Source: Linderina pennispora (Eukaryota; Kickxellomycota; Kickxellomycetes; Kickxellales; Kickxellaceae). Taken from it: a DNA stretch of 64,000 nucleotides. The position numbers and the translations under genes are program-made. The first letter of the stretch is position 1. Each line of letters opens with the position of its first letter. The notes under the pieces were generated by a model that was not told the DNA's origin, did no database searches, and worked only from the letters and a program-made list of their open reading frames with translations. Where the stretch lies: positions 123,554 through 187,553 of the forward strand of contig NW_024468267.1 in NCBI RefSeq assembly GCF_002104995.1. The letters run 5' to 3'. This document shows, in pieces, positions 53,650-62,820 of this stretch.

Positions 53650-54753
53650 TTAGTCGGTAGTGGCCATCGACGCAACCTTCTCATTGTACAGGGCCTCAGC
53701 ACCAGTCCACACCGGGGCGGTGTCGCGCTCGGGCAGCTGCATCAGAGTGGGCAGCAGGTCGGTGGCGAACTGGTTCGACGCCTCGCGCGGCAGCATGGTG
53801 GGCAGATGGTCAATCGAGCACAGCTGCAGGGGCTTCGGGTTCTTGGTCTCAATGTCCAGCAGCGGCTTGTCAAAGGTGGTGTTGACGTTGTAGATGGGGA
53901 TCGGGTTGAACGGGTTGGTGGTGTCGCAGCTGACATCAACAATAACCGACAGCTGGCGCTCGCCATCAATCTGCTCCTGCGTGATGAACGCCGGAATCTG
54001 CGACGACAGATAAATGCAGTTGACAAAGATGTCAGCGTCGATGATCTCCTGGAACGGGCCGCCCTTGGCGGTCTCGGCCATATCCCACTTGATGATGTTC
54101 TCCTCGGGGATGCCGGCCTTGCGCGCATATGACACAGCACCGGAGCCGCAGCGGCCCAGGGCGCCCATGACCATCACCTTGGGGAACTTGCCAATTTTCG
54201 CCAGCTTCGCCTTGGTCTCGGCAATCAGCACGTCCTCGTTCGGGTACGGCGTGATCTCGGGATAGGCGGTGCCCGGATGCAGCTGCTGGTGGCACCAGGC
54301 GTCGATGCCGACAGCCGAGCCAGTGAACCCAGCATAGAACCCAAAGGCTGCCACACGGCGGCCGCTGGCGTCCTGCAGGAACTCGAGGTCGTACAGGAGG
54401 CCCTTGCCGTTCGAGAACCGCGATAGAACGTCCTTCCAGCCGCCCTGGCGCTTGTAGCAGTGGGCAAACATGATGTGCGTGTGCGGCAGCGGGGTCAGGT
54501 CGTTCTCGGGCAGCTCCTTCAGGCCAGTGATGATCGCATCCGAGGGAGCAGTGCGCCACGAGTCGCCAGGCACTAACCGGCACCCAACAGCAGAATACTC
54601 GGCATCCTCAAAGATCCGGTTCTTGTCGCACTCGACCGTGATCTGGAAGCCAGCATCAATCAGCTTCTTGCAGACCTCGGGCGACAGGCACGCGCGGTGC
54701 TCCATCGGCTTGGTCTCCTCACGAAGCCAGAGATGAACCTGATTTGTCGACAT
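53650..54753 (-). CDS. LYS1: Saccharopine dehydrogenase (NAD+, L-lysine-forming)
   Basis: Last step of the fungal aminoadipate pathway: saccharopine to lysine and 2-oxoglutarate. 367 aa, intact, usual size for Lys1. Visible features: HLWLREETKPMEHRACLSP opening with the substrate-binding Lys/His region, IMFAHCYKRQGGW, GFYAGFTGSAVGIDAWCHQQ, the NAD-binding turn MVMGALGRCGSGAVSYA, and VDVSCDTTNPFNPIPIY. The C-terminal IDHLPTMLPREAS is characteristic. The start at 54753 is chosen because it aligns with the family; the upstream in-frame Met adds 22 unrelated residues. Divergent from POP7. Confidence 0.96.
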   Translation of the reverse strand: MSTNQVHLWLREETKPMEHRACLSPEVCKKLIDAGFQITVECDKNRIFEDAEYSAVGCRLVPGDSWRTAPSDAIITGLKELPENDLTPLPHTHIMFAHCYKRQGGWKDVLSRFSNGKGLLYDLEFLQDASGRRVAAFGFYAGFTGSAVGIDAWCHQQLHPGTAYPEITPYPNEDVLIAETKAKLAKIGKFPKVMVMGALGRCGSGAVSYARKAGIPEENIIKWDMAETAKGGPFQEIIDADIFVNCIYLSSQIPAFITQEQIDGERQLSVIVDVSCDTTNPFNPIPIYNVNTTFDKPLLDIETKNPKPLQLCSIDHLPTMLPREASNQFATDLLPTLMQLPERDTAPVWTGAEALYNEKVASMATTD

Positions 54754-55325
54754 GGCTCTTTTGTTGGTGCTGTTATGTGTGGTGAAAAATGTGGAGAGAG
54801 GATGCGTGATATTTGACAAGAGATAGGCAGTGGCATGCAGTGGTCACGCTGGCCCTCAGCTGTTCTTTTATACACCACCTACCTGCCCACCCCTAGTCTG
54901 CCGGCAGCATTGCTTACGGAAAACTTTTGCTGTGGCGAAAGGAAGCAGTAGATGAATCATTGTTTCTTTCGCTCGCGGCCACAGCATTTCGAAAGGCAAA
55001 AACACTGCAGTGGCCAAGAGGGATCGTCCCCGCCCTTCTGGCATCCTGGCTTGCGGTCCGCCCAGTTGTGATTCACAAAAGATACCAGGCGGTCTGGCAT
55101 GCGAGGCGGTACCCAACACCTTTATTAAAACGCAGTCGTTTCATGACGCACCAGCTGCCCTGAGCGAAGAGCTCGGTTTGTTTTCTCACAGATCATGCTG
55201 CTTCTGGCCAAGCAGGTCCTATAACTTGCTCTTGCCAACCAGCAACCGGCAAATTCCAGCGCCGATGTTTGGAGCCAGCTCCCCAATAATAACCCACAGC
55301 TATTTGCACATATTTTACTGCCAGA
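54754..55325. other. Divergent promoter region LYS1/POP7
   Basis: No gene. No exact TGACTCA core was found here, unlike upstream of TRP4 copy 1. Confidence 0.5.
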
Positions 55326-55796
55326 ATGGACAAGCAGACAGCAAGCCAGAAGCGCCCACGGATCGACGGGCAAGGTAACTAGAATATAGACTACAGCCAA
55401 ACGCCTGGCGCCCATGCATCACCGCTCAATAGCCACCTGGCAGCTGTAGTCAAGAAACGCACGCCGATCCGCACAGACACGTCGCCCTCCGACATCTACG
55501 TCACCCGGGACCGCCGCAAGTTCCAAGGCCAGGTAATGCGGGCGCGCAAGCTGCTGTCCGAGCGCAGGTATGCCTCAATCACAATCCACGGGCTCGGCGC
55601 CGCCATCGGCCAGGCAATTCGGCTAGCAAACACAGTCAAGGCGAGCCTCGGCGACCGCCAGGTGGAGAGCGAGGTATCCACAGAAACCATTACATTGTAT
55701 GATGACGTTATTTCAGACGATCCGACAAAGGATACCGAGACCCAGGCGCGCCAGAACTCTGCGATTAGAATAAAGCTGTCATTGAAAAAACAATAA
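55326..55796 (+). CDS. POP7: RNase P/MRP subunit Pop7 (Rpp20, Alba-like)
   Basis: Binds the P3 stem of RNase P/MRP RNA with Pop6. Exon 1 (55326-55374) gives MDKQTASQKRPRIDGQ. The main exon begins at 55444 after a 69-nt GT-AG intron (a 75-nt version ending at 55449 also keeps frame). Without splicing a TAG follows at once. The Alba core shows PSDIYVTRDRRKFQGQ, then ITIHGLGAAIGQAIRLAN and a final NSAIRIKLSLKK strand, as in human Rpp20. 133 aa. The stop lies 3 bases from the convergent stop of TRP4 copy 1. Confidence 0.85.
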
Positions 55797-55799
55797 ACA

Positions 55800-56931
55800 C
55801 TAGTGCTCGGCACGCTTTTCCTCCTCCTGCGACTTTCAGCGCCTGTGTGGCCTGCGCAAAGTTCTCAAGCAACTCCAGGACCTTGCCCGACTCGATAGTG
55901 TGCCGTGCAATCTCAGCACCTTCCTTCATGCTCTGTGCCTTGCCTGCGATATACAGCAAGGAAACCAGTGTTGACCAGCACAAAGTCGCGAATAGCAACA
56001 TCCCCGTCAATCAACTTGTTGCCCAGCAGTCGCTGCAGTGTCGCCTTGTTCTCTTCCAGCGTCGACCCAGCCGCCTCGGTCAGCGGGTGGGTCGGCACCC
56101 CAAAGTCGCGCTCCGGGTTGATCGTGTAGTAATCGACATTGCCGCTCTCGCGCAAATGCCACACATGCGTGTCGCCAGCAATGCTGATCTCGTCCAGGTT
56201 CTCGTCGCCGCATACAACAGCGTAGTTGCGATGGCCCAGGATTTTCAGTGCCTCGGCCATCACCGGTCCCAGGGCCTTTGAATGGACCCCAATCACTGCC
56301 CGGTTTGGCACCACCGGGTTCGTCAGCGGACCGAGTACATTGAACGGCGTCGGGAACCCGAGGTCCCTCCTCGTCTTGGCCAGGTACCGCATCGAGGGGT
56401 GGAACGTACTGGCAAACAAGAAGCAGAACTTGTACTCGCTCAGCAGCGTTGCCACATCCGACGGCGTGATATAGTCCAGGGCGAACCCCAGGCTCTCCAA
56501 CAGATCTGCAGACCCGCAGTTTGACGACGATGCCCGACTGCCGTGCTTGGCCACCCGCAAACCAGCTGCTGCAGCCACTAATGAGGAAGTCGTCGAGATG
56601 TTAAACGTGTTCCATCCGTCACCGCCTGTGCCTACGATATCTGCCACCACGCCAAACTCTTCAGGTGTCTCAGTACCTGGTCTCCAGAACTGGCACTAGC
56701 GCCTTGTCGAGCATCTCCTTGGCCAGCGCCGCAATCATCTGTGGCTGCCCATCGACTCCACGCAGCTTTAAGGCCTGTCAGGAATCCGCCCATCTGTGCC
56801 TCGCTGGCTTCGCCGCGCATAATAGAGTCTAGCCCCTGGGCTGCATGCTCAGGTGTGAAACCGTCCGGCTCCAGGATAAGGTGCTTCAAAATATCGCGAA
56901 GGTGCTGTCTGTTGTCTCTGAGCGATGCCAT
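55800..56931 (-). CDS. TRP4: Anthranilate phosphoribosyltransferase, copy 1 (frameshifted)
   Basis: Second step of tryptophan synthesis: anthranilate plus PRPP to phosphoribosylanthranilate. Contains VGTGGDGWNTFNISTTSS (PRPP-binding), KHGSRASSSNCGSADLLESL, PSMRYLAKTRRDLGFPTPFN and LNEDEIS-like GDENLDEIS. Compared with intact copy 2, one-base insertions are evident near 55838 (an extra A in CTGAAAG), 55960 (an extra G in AAGGAAACC) and 56776 (an extra T in CCTGTCAG), plus a change near 56690. With these ignored the protein is full length, ending KRAEH. They could be assembly errors or early decay of a redundant duplicate. Confidence 0.88.
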
Positions 56932-57063
56932 TGTTTAGAAATTATGCAAGTAGGAACTGTTGGCGGGGAAAAGAAGGTCTTGTTTGTGCTGGTATGACGC
57001 CAGGAACCATGCCAGTAGATAAATGGGTTCTAGGAAGTCACTAGCGCCCAGATTGCGGTGCTG

Positions 57064-57070
57064 TGAGTCA
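57064..57070 (-). promoter_or_regulatory. Gcn4/CPC1-type site before TRP4 copy 1
   Basis: TGACTCA on the coding strand (TGAGTCA on the plus strand), 133-139 bases before the TRP4 copy 1 ATG, a common distance for general-control elements in fungal amino-acid genes. Copy 2 has no exact match in its first 250 upstream bases. Confidence 0.5.
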
Positions 57071-57203
57071 CCTCCATTCTGCCAGGGGCCAATTGAAATT
57101 GGCGTGGTGACGCATTGGTCTTTCCTGCTGCATTTCGGCCATTTTCCGTCCATAGGGGATGGCAAAAGCCGACTATGCATCACTGAATCAGCAAGTCGCC
57201 ATT

Positions 57204-58307
57204 TTATCGCGCCCGTCTTGACAGCTCCTGCGACTTCAGTGCCTGTGTGGCCTGCGCAAAGTTCTCAAGCAACTCCAGGACCTTGCCCGACTCGATAGTG
57301 TGCCGTGCAACCTCAGCACCTTCCTTCATGCTCTGTGCCTTGCCTGCGATATACAGCAAGAAACCAGTGTTGACCAGCACAAAGTCGCGGATAGCAATGT
57401 CGGACTCCTGCAGTGTGTTGCCTAAAAGTCGCTTCAGAATTCTCTGGTTATCCTCCAGATTTGACCCAGCCGCCTCGGTCAGCGGGTGGGTCGGCACCCC
57501 AAAGTCGCGCTCCGGGTTGATCGTGTAGTAATCGATATCGCCGCTCTCGCGCAAATGCCACACATGCGTGTCACCAGCAATGCTGATCTCATCCAAGTTC
57601 TCATCACCACACACGACAGCATAATTGCGGCGACCCAGGATCTTCAGTGCCTCAGCCATCACTGGCCCCAGAGATTTGGCACACACCCCGACTACAGCCC
57701 TATCGGGTACGCACGGGTTCATCAGCGGGCCGAGGATGTTGAACGGCGTCGGGAACCCGAGATCCCTCCTCGTCTTGGCCAGGTACCGCATCGAGGGGTG
57801 GAAAGTACTAGAAAACAGAAAACAGAACTTGTACTGGTGAAGCAAATCACCAACATCCCCAGGCGAAATATAGTCCAGCTCGAAGCCCAAGCTCTCGAGC
57901 AAGTCTGCCGATCCGCAGTTCGACGACGATGCCCGGCTGCCATGTTTCGTCATGCATAATCCTGCCGCTGCTGCCACTAGTGATGAAGTCGTCGAAATAT
58001 TGAACGTGTTCCATCCATCACCGCCCGTGCCAACGATATCCGCGACAACCCCGCCCTTGGACCTGTCAATGTTCGGTATCAAGGCGTTATCCAGTGCCTC
58101 CTTGGCTAGCGCGGCGATGACCTGTGCATTACCGTCAACGCCGCGCAGTTTTAGCGCCGTCAGAAACCCACCCATCTGCGATTCGCTGGCCTCGCCGCGC
58201 ATAATCGAGTGCAGCCCCTGGGCTGCATGTTCGGCTGTAAACCCCGTGGGTTCGAGAATCAGGTGTTTGAGTATTTCTTTGAGGTGCGAACGGTTAGCAG
58301 TCGTCAT
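57204..58307 (-). CDS. TRP4: Anthranilate phosphoribosyltransferase, copy 2 (intact)
   Basis: 367 aa, intact, usual fungal Trp4 length. Features in order: helical N-domain (EHAAQGLHSIMRGEASESQM), GVVADIVGTGGDGWNTFNIS, KHGSRASSSNCGSADL, FHPSMRYLAKTRRDLG, NILGPLMNP and VVCGDENLDEIS, then the C-terminal helix AQATQALKSQELSRRAR. Very similar to copy 1 downstream of it, in the same orientation, with 272 bases between the genes. The start at 58307 (MTTANRSHLKE) aligns with copy 1's MASLRDNRQHLRD. The duplication is local and recent enough that blocks of DNA remain nearly identical. Confidence 0.96.
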   Translation of the reverse strand: MTTANRSHLKEILKHLILEPTGFTAEHAAQGLHSIMRGEASESQMGGFLTALKLRGVDGNAQVIAALAKEALDNALIPNIDRSKGGVVADIVGTGGDGWNTFNISTTSSLVAAAAGLCMTKHGSRASSSNCGSADLLESLGFELDYISPGDVGDLLHQYKFCFLFSSTFHPSMRYLAKTRRDLGFPTPFNILGPLMNPCVPDRAVVGVCAKSLGPVMAEALKILGRRNYAVVCGDENLDEISIAGDTHVWHLRESGDIDYYTINPERDFGVPTHPLTEAAGSNLEDNQRILKRLLGNTLQESDIAIRDFVLVNTGFLLYIAGKAQSMKEGAEVARHTIESGKVLELLENFAQATQALKSQELSRRAR

Positions 58308-58845
58308 GGCAGCTACGGTAAAAACAGATGTAGTAGAACGTAGTTTAGGAAGAAAGTGGCCAGAGTGCAAAAACAGGAGGCGCTCCTAAATAACAGTGGA
58401 ATGTGGGAAGAAATGGGCAGCCAAGGTGCCAAAACGCTCCCATCCAGAAATAGCTGTACCCTTGTGCCTCTACTACCACCACACACTAATGACACCTTAA
58501 AGTGTGCGTATTGTTTGCATCGATGTCAGTACAAGCCTCTTCCTCTTGTGCGCAATTCGCAGTTCAGCCCCACTGGCCTTTCCTCTGCGAGTAAGAAAAC
58601 TCGGTCGCAAGTAGTTATTTCTACCTGTGTACTATCGCCAGTATACACAGTTAACAATATGAATGTTTGAATGACATAGGCTGCTTGCTGAGGTTCATTT
58701 CTGGAACCAATGTTCAATTTGCAAAACAACGCGCCGTATATAAATACAGCCACACACACCCTGATCACTACCAGCCATCCTATTTTTACACCACATATTG
58801 TAGATCAGCAACTCAACCGCTCATATACTCTATACTTCAATCAGC
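58308..58845. other. Divergent intergenic region
   Basis: Between TRP4 copy 2 and the Gly-rich secreted protein. Non-coding; contains the TATA box listed next. Confidence 0.5.
58737..58746 (+). promoter_or_regulatory. TATA box of the Gly-rich secreted protein gene
   Basis: TATATAAATA 100 bases before the ATG at 58846, within a pyrimidine- and CA-rich leader. Confidence 0.6.
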
Positions 58846-59243
58846 ATGGTCTCTTTCACCACTCTCGCCCTCCCTCTTGTTGCGATTACAGGCTCACTTG
58901 CCCAATTCCTTGGTGGTGTTGGTGCATCTGAATCAGTATCTTCAGGCTCATACTACAACAGCCAGATGACTACCGGCTACGGTGGCTTGGGCATGATGGG
59001 CGGTCTTGGCTATGGTGGTCTTGGCTACGGCGGCCTTGGCTACGGTGGCCTTGGCTACGGCGGCCTTGGAATGATGGGGGACTTGGATATGGCGGTCTCG
59101 GAATGATGGGCGGTCTCGGCCACGGTGGTCTCGGCTACGGCGGTTTTGGTATGATGGGCGCGTACACCGGTGGCGCTGGCATTTTCGGCCCTTCAGGTTC
59201 GATCATGGTCGGCCCGCAGTATGCTGGTGGCATGTACCTCTAA
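58846..59243 (+). CDS. Secreted Gly-Tyr-Leu repeat protein (one frameshift)
   Basis: A signal peptide (MVSFTTLALPLVAITGSLAQ) precedes a short Ser-rich linker and repeats of GLGYG/GLGMMGG. A base missing near 59073-59080 (ATGATGGGGGACTTGG) shifts frame. Restoring register continues the repeats through MMGGLGHGGLGYGGFGMMG and ends PSGSIMVGPQYAGGMYL with stop at 59241-59243. About 132 aa. Low-complexity Gly/Tyr-rich secreted proteins often form wall, adhesive or spore-coat layers. The product here is unassigned. It is convergent with the synaptojanin-type gene, 65 bases apart. Confidence 0.75.
58975..59155 (+). repeat. Tandem 15-base GGLGY-coding repeats
   Basis: Repeated units coding GGLGY or GGLGM(M) alternate synonymous codons (TAC/TAT, GGC/GGT), so the amino-acid repeat is better kept than the DNA repeat. 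Such arrays are prone to length change and to sequencing error. Confidence 0.8.
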
Positions 59244-59308
59244 ACCACGCACCTTACGCATAATATTATCTCTAGCACCTTATAATTGAATTAATGAAAC
59301 GAATAAAC

Positions 59309-62300
59309 CTATCTATATTCACTGCTGCTACCACCGCTATAGCTTGGCTGGATCGGCTCCCAGGTCAGATTCACCAAATCCTCGTTGTTGTCATCAAGCA
59401 CATTGACTGGGGCCTGCGAGTGACTAGCTGAATAAGGAGTAGACGAAGGCGTCAGTGCAGCCAGGCTGCCCCTGCCAAGTGCATACGGGTTGATAGACAA
59501 CACCCCACTACCACCACTGCCAGCTGGTCGCATATATGACTCATCATCCCACCATGCATGAGAGTCAGAGCTCGGCGGCGGGAGAGCTGCCTTTTTCTTT
59601 GACGGAGGTGGTGGCGGCTTTGCCCGGCTGCTCTTTACCTCAAGCTCAGTAGCCGCCGTGCCCTTCTCTGGCGCACTGTCCCAATCAATCAAATTCTGCT
59701 CAACCGTTGTCCCACCACTTGCTTCGGCCTTGGACCCCTGCTGCCTCGTCCTGATGGTATTTGGTGTATAGCTGCCGGATGATCTGATGTTTTTGTACCT
59801 TGTCAACAGACACCACATCAAACTCCATCATGGCCAGCACCGGCTTGTGGTCCGAGATGCACAGTTCATCGCGATAGTACTCGAGAATGCGAACATTGTG
59901 TCCTTTGTACAGGATGCGGTCAGTCCACGATGGCACGCGCACCTTGTCGCTGGTGTCGTAGACATCCGTTCCTACATCGTACTTGTAGGTTGGTGGAAAA
60001 TGGATCTCGGCCTCGCTGTATCCGGCAAAGACATTGTTGGCAGCCATCTGCACGCCCAGCTGATCATACATCATCAGACTGGCCACCTGTCGCTCCGCTA
60101 TCATCCGCCGTGCCTGGTCGTTCGGCAAGTCGATGCGGTAATTCAAGTCGCCCAGCCATATCGCATAGTCGTGGTCTGACACACGGCGACCCCGCCTGAA
60201 CCTCACGCCATGCTGGATTGCCACATAGTCGTTGTTGCGCTCTTGTACATTATTTGCACCAGCAGCCAAGTGCGCAGCCACGATGCAGACGCTTGAGTCG
60301 TCGAGATCCAAGTGCATGGCGACACAACCTTTGTTACCAGCCATACCCGCTAATCCAGTCTTGTGCTTGACCATCTGCAAGTTGTGGATACGCGGCAGCA
60401 CGTCTTCATGAGCAAAGAACAGCAAGGCAACACCTACGAGCTGTTCCGACGAAACTAGCACGTACTCGCCCGATGCCTTATCCCCGAATGCCTTGCGGTG
60501 CTGCATGTTAAGTTCGTCAGACAGCACAGACTCCCACACACGGCGGTTGGAATTGTCAGCAGCGATAACTGATTGCACGTCCAAGTTGACAACTTCCTGG
60601 AACCCGATGGCAACAAAATCCGGCCTCATATTTCGCGGCATCGCCAGCCATGTGCCCAATGGCTCGCCACGGTAGGGTGCACCATGCATATTATAGGTAC
60701 ATAGCATGAGGTGCAGCGAGTCCTTTTTGCTGATCTTGTTCAACTCCATGTCCAGATCCCTCATGATCGCCGAATGATACCGATCGTATATCACAACCCG
60801 CCTTCGATCCGAGCCCGAGTAGTCCATGCCCAGCAGTGTGTCAATAACATCCTGCTTGCCCTTGTCTTGGAAGTTGTTTTGCATCAACCGGCTTAGCGAT
60901 TTAGTTCGCGTCACTCAGGAATCCCGACCAGCCAGACTTTCCCGACGTCGTCACACTGTTCTTCAATGCGCCTGTGCCCGCATACAGCCTAGAGATGGCA
61001 TTTCCGTTTGCTCCCCATAGCGAGCCGATGTGCTGGACGGCGTTCCGTGCAGCTGACCGTGACAACAGCGCATTCTGTCCAATGAACTCCCCAGAGACAT
61101 ACCGCGAAATAACGCTCTGCACAACATTGGTCCGGTCCAGGCAGTCCAGGCAATTCGTCCGCTGAACACCCCGCTGCAGGCTCAAAATCGTGTCAGAAGT
61201 GGTGTCGACGAGGAAGTACTGATAGTCAGCCATCAGCGACTTTATCTCCTGCACCAGATCCTTAACGCGGTCAAACTGTCCACCACGCACCTCGTTATTG
61301 TAGTCATATGCTGTGTAGAGAAGCAGCTCGTTCGGAAGCCCCATTGCAAGCACTTGCTGGTGGTACATCTGGCCCAAATCCGCTTCTGACGATCCACTAT
61401 TGCCTGTAGACGCTCCGCCAGCCATGTCCTCGTAGCTCTGCACGTAGTGCATCCTCAACAGGTTGACAACATTCACGCGCTTGTATCGATCAAGAAGGTC
61501 CGCAAAATGCCGCTTCGTTGCTGGCAGACTCGCCTTTAGTGACCGTGTTACTTGCACTCTGTGGCTGCCAATCTGGAACCCATCCTGGGTCCAGAACAGC
61601 GGTACACTGCCCCGGACTTGCACATGCGCAAAGGTCAGCTGCGGCGTGGCTATAATCACTTCCGACTCCACTTCGTTGGCTACAGCCCCAGCGTCGTTGA
61701 TTCCGCGCGTGAGGAACCGCGCGCCTGAGCGCTGCGAGCTGCTGCGAGAAATCAAAAAGACTGACATATGTGCGCTCCGGGGTGTGCCTGTCAGATTCCC
61801 CAGCGCATCCAGATACACTGCGCCAACGTGGCCCTGAATCAGCGAAACCACGAAACCATCCTGGTCAAACTGCTGTCGCTCTTCGTGGCTCAGCATATGC
61901 AAACGATAGTCCATGATTGCCTTCACCATATTGCTGTTCCAATGGAACTTTTCGTCGGGATCCCTTACACCCGGCTCCTCGTTGACTATGGCATTGAGTC
62001 TCTGCGACTGCATTGACCGAGTCAGATCGAACGAGGGTGAAAAGTAGAATGCCCCGTTCTCCAAGAAAGAATTGAGCTGGGCACACGGATTGGTGATTCC
62101 GTACACATCCATCTCGCCCGTTGCGTGGTCATCCATCGAGCCCATTGGACGGTTGCTCGCCAGCATATCATAAGGTCGAGTCCACTAGCGACAGTGAGGT
62201 CACACGAAGAATCCGAAACACTGTCTTTTGCTCGCCACGCAGTTCTGCCAGGTTACATACTGGCTGGCACGCCTTGACCAGGAATAAGTGCGTATCATTG

Positions 62301-62546
62301 AGGTAATCCAAAATGCCCACGATGCCGTATACTGGGTCAATATCCAGCGGGGAGTACATGCGAAGGGATTGCTGAACAGACTCTCTGTTGACTTCTATCT
62401 GTACGTCGTCGTCGCTATCCGATGTCACCCGGTGAACTTTTATCGACAGAAACGACGCTGCAGGGTCGTCCAGAGCGCCGACCGGCACCAGACCTACAGG
62501 CACGCGGCTGGCTCCGGGTATACACGAAGAACCGCTTGGCCTCCAT
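59309..62546 (-). CDS. INP52: Synaptojanin-type phosphoinositide phosphatase (SAC1 + 5-phosphatase; Inp52/53)
   Basis: Dual phosphatase for PI(4,5)P2 and PI4P/PI3P in endocytosis. The probable start at 62546 (MEAKRFFVYTRSQPRA) resembles family N-termini. The SAC domain includes VYGIVGILDYLNDTHLFLVK and the catalytic CX5R site NCLDCLDRTN. The 5-phosphatase shows FQEVVNLD, GMAGNKGCVAMHL, AAHLAAGANNVQERN, WLGDLNYRI, SWTDRILYKG and ISDHKPVLA. The Pro-rich tail (RAKPPPPPSKKK) has SH3-binding character, and late DNNEDLVNLTWEP ends the protein. One-base shifts near 62490, 62167, 60905 and 59780 interrupt the frame. INP52 and INP53 cannot be separated by sequence here. Confidence 0.9.
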
Positions 62547-62820
62547 TTGTACTTGCATTCGTAAAATCCGAATAAAAGGACGGTGAAATTAAAATTGGCA
62601 ACTGGTGAAACATAGGCGGCGAGAAACAACGCGGAGAGAGGATACCCCATGACGTCTGATTTCGCAGCGGTGGAGCAGGGTGTGCAGTCCTTGGCATTTC
62701 TTGATCCGATCATGTCCTGATTGCTAAAGGGCAAAAAATGATTTTCTCCTTCTTGCTCTTGTTGCTTCTATGCCTCGCCCTTTGCTTCTCCACCCTTTCA
62801 GAATTGCTACATTTAGGACA

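Noticed and set aside
53590-54132. 180-aa plus-strand frame over LYS1
   Set aside because: Shadow of the intact minus-strand LYS1.
55375-55396. 22-nt intron in POP7
   Set aside because: Too short and breaks frame; the 69- or 75-nt alternatives keep it.
55800-56931. TRP4 copy 1 called as a pseudogene
   Set aside because: The breaks are single-base and the same kind occurs in essential genes throughout; no large deletion or loss of catalytic residues.
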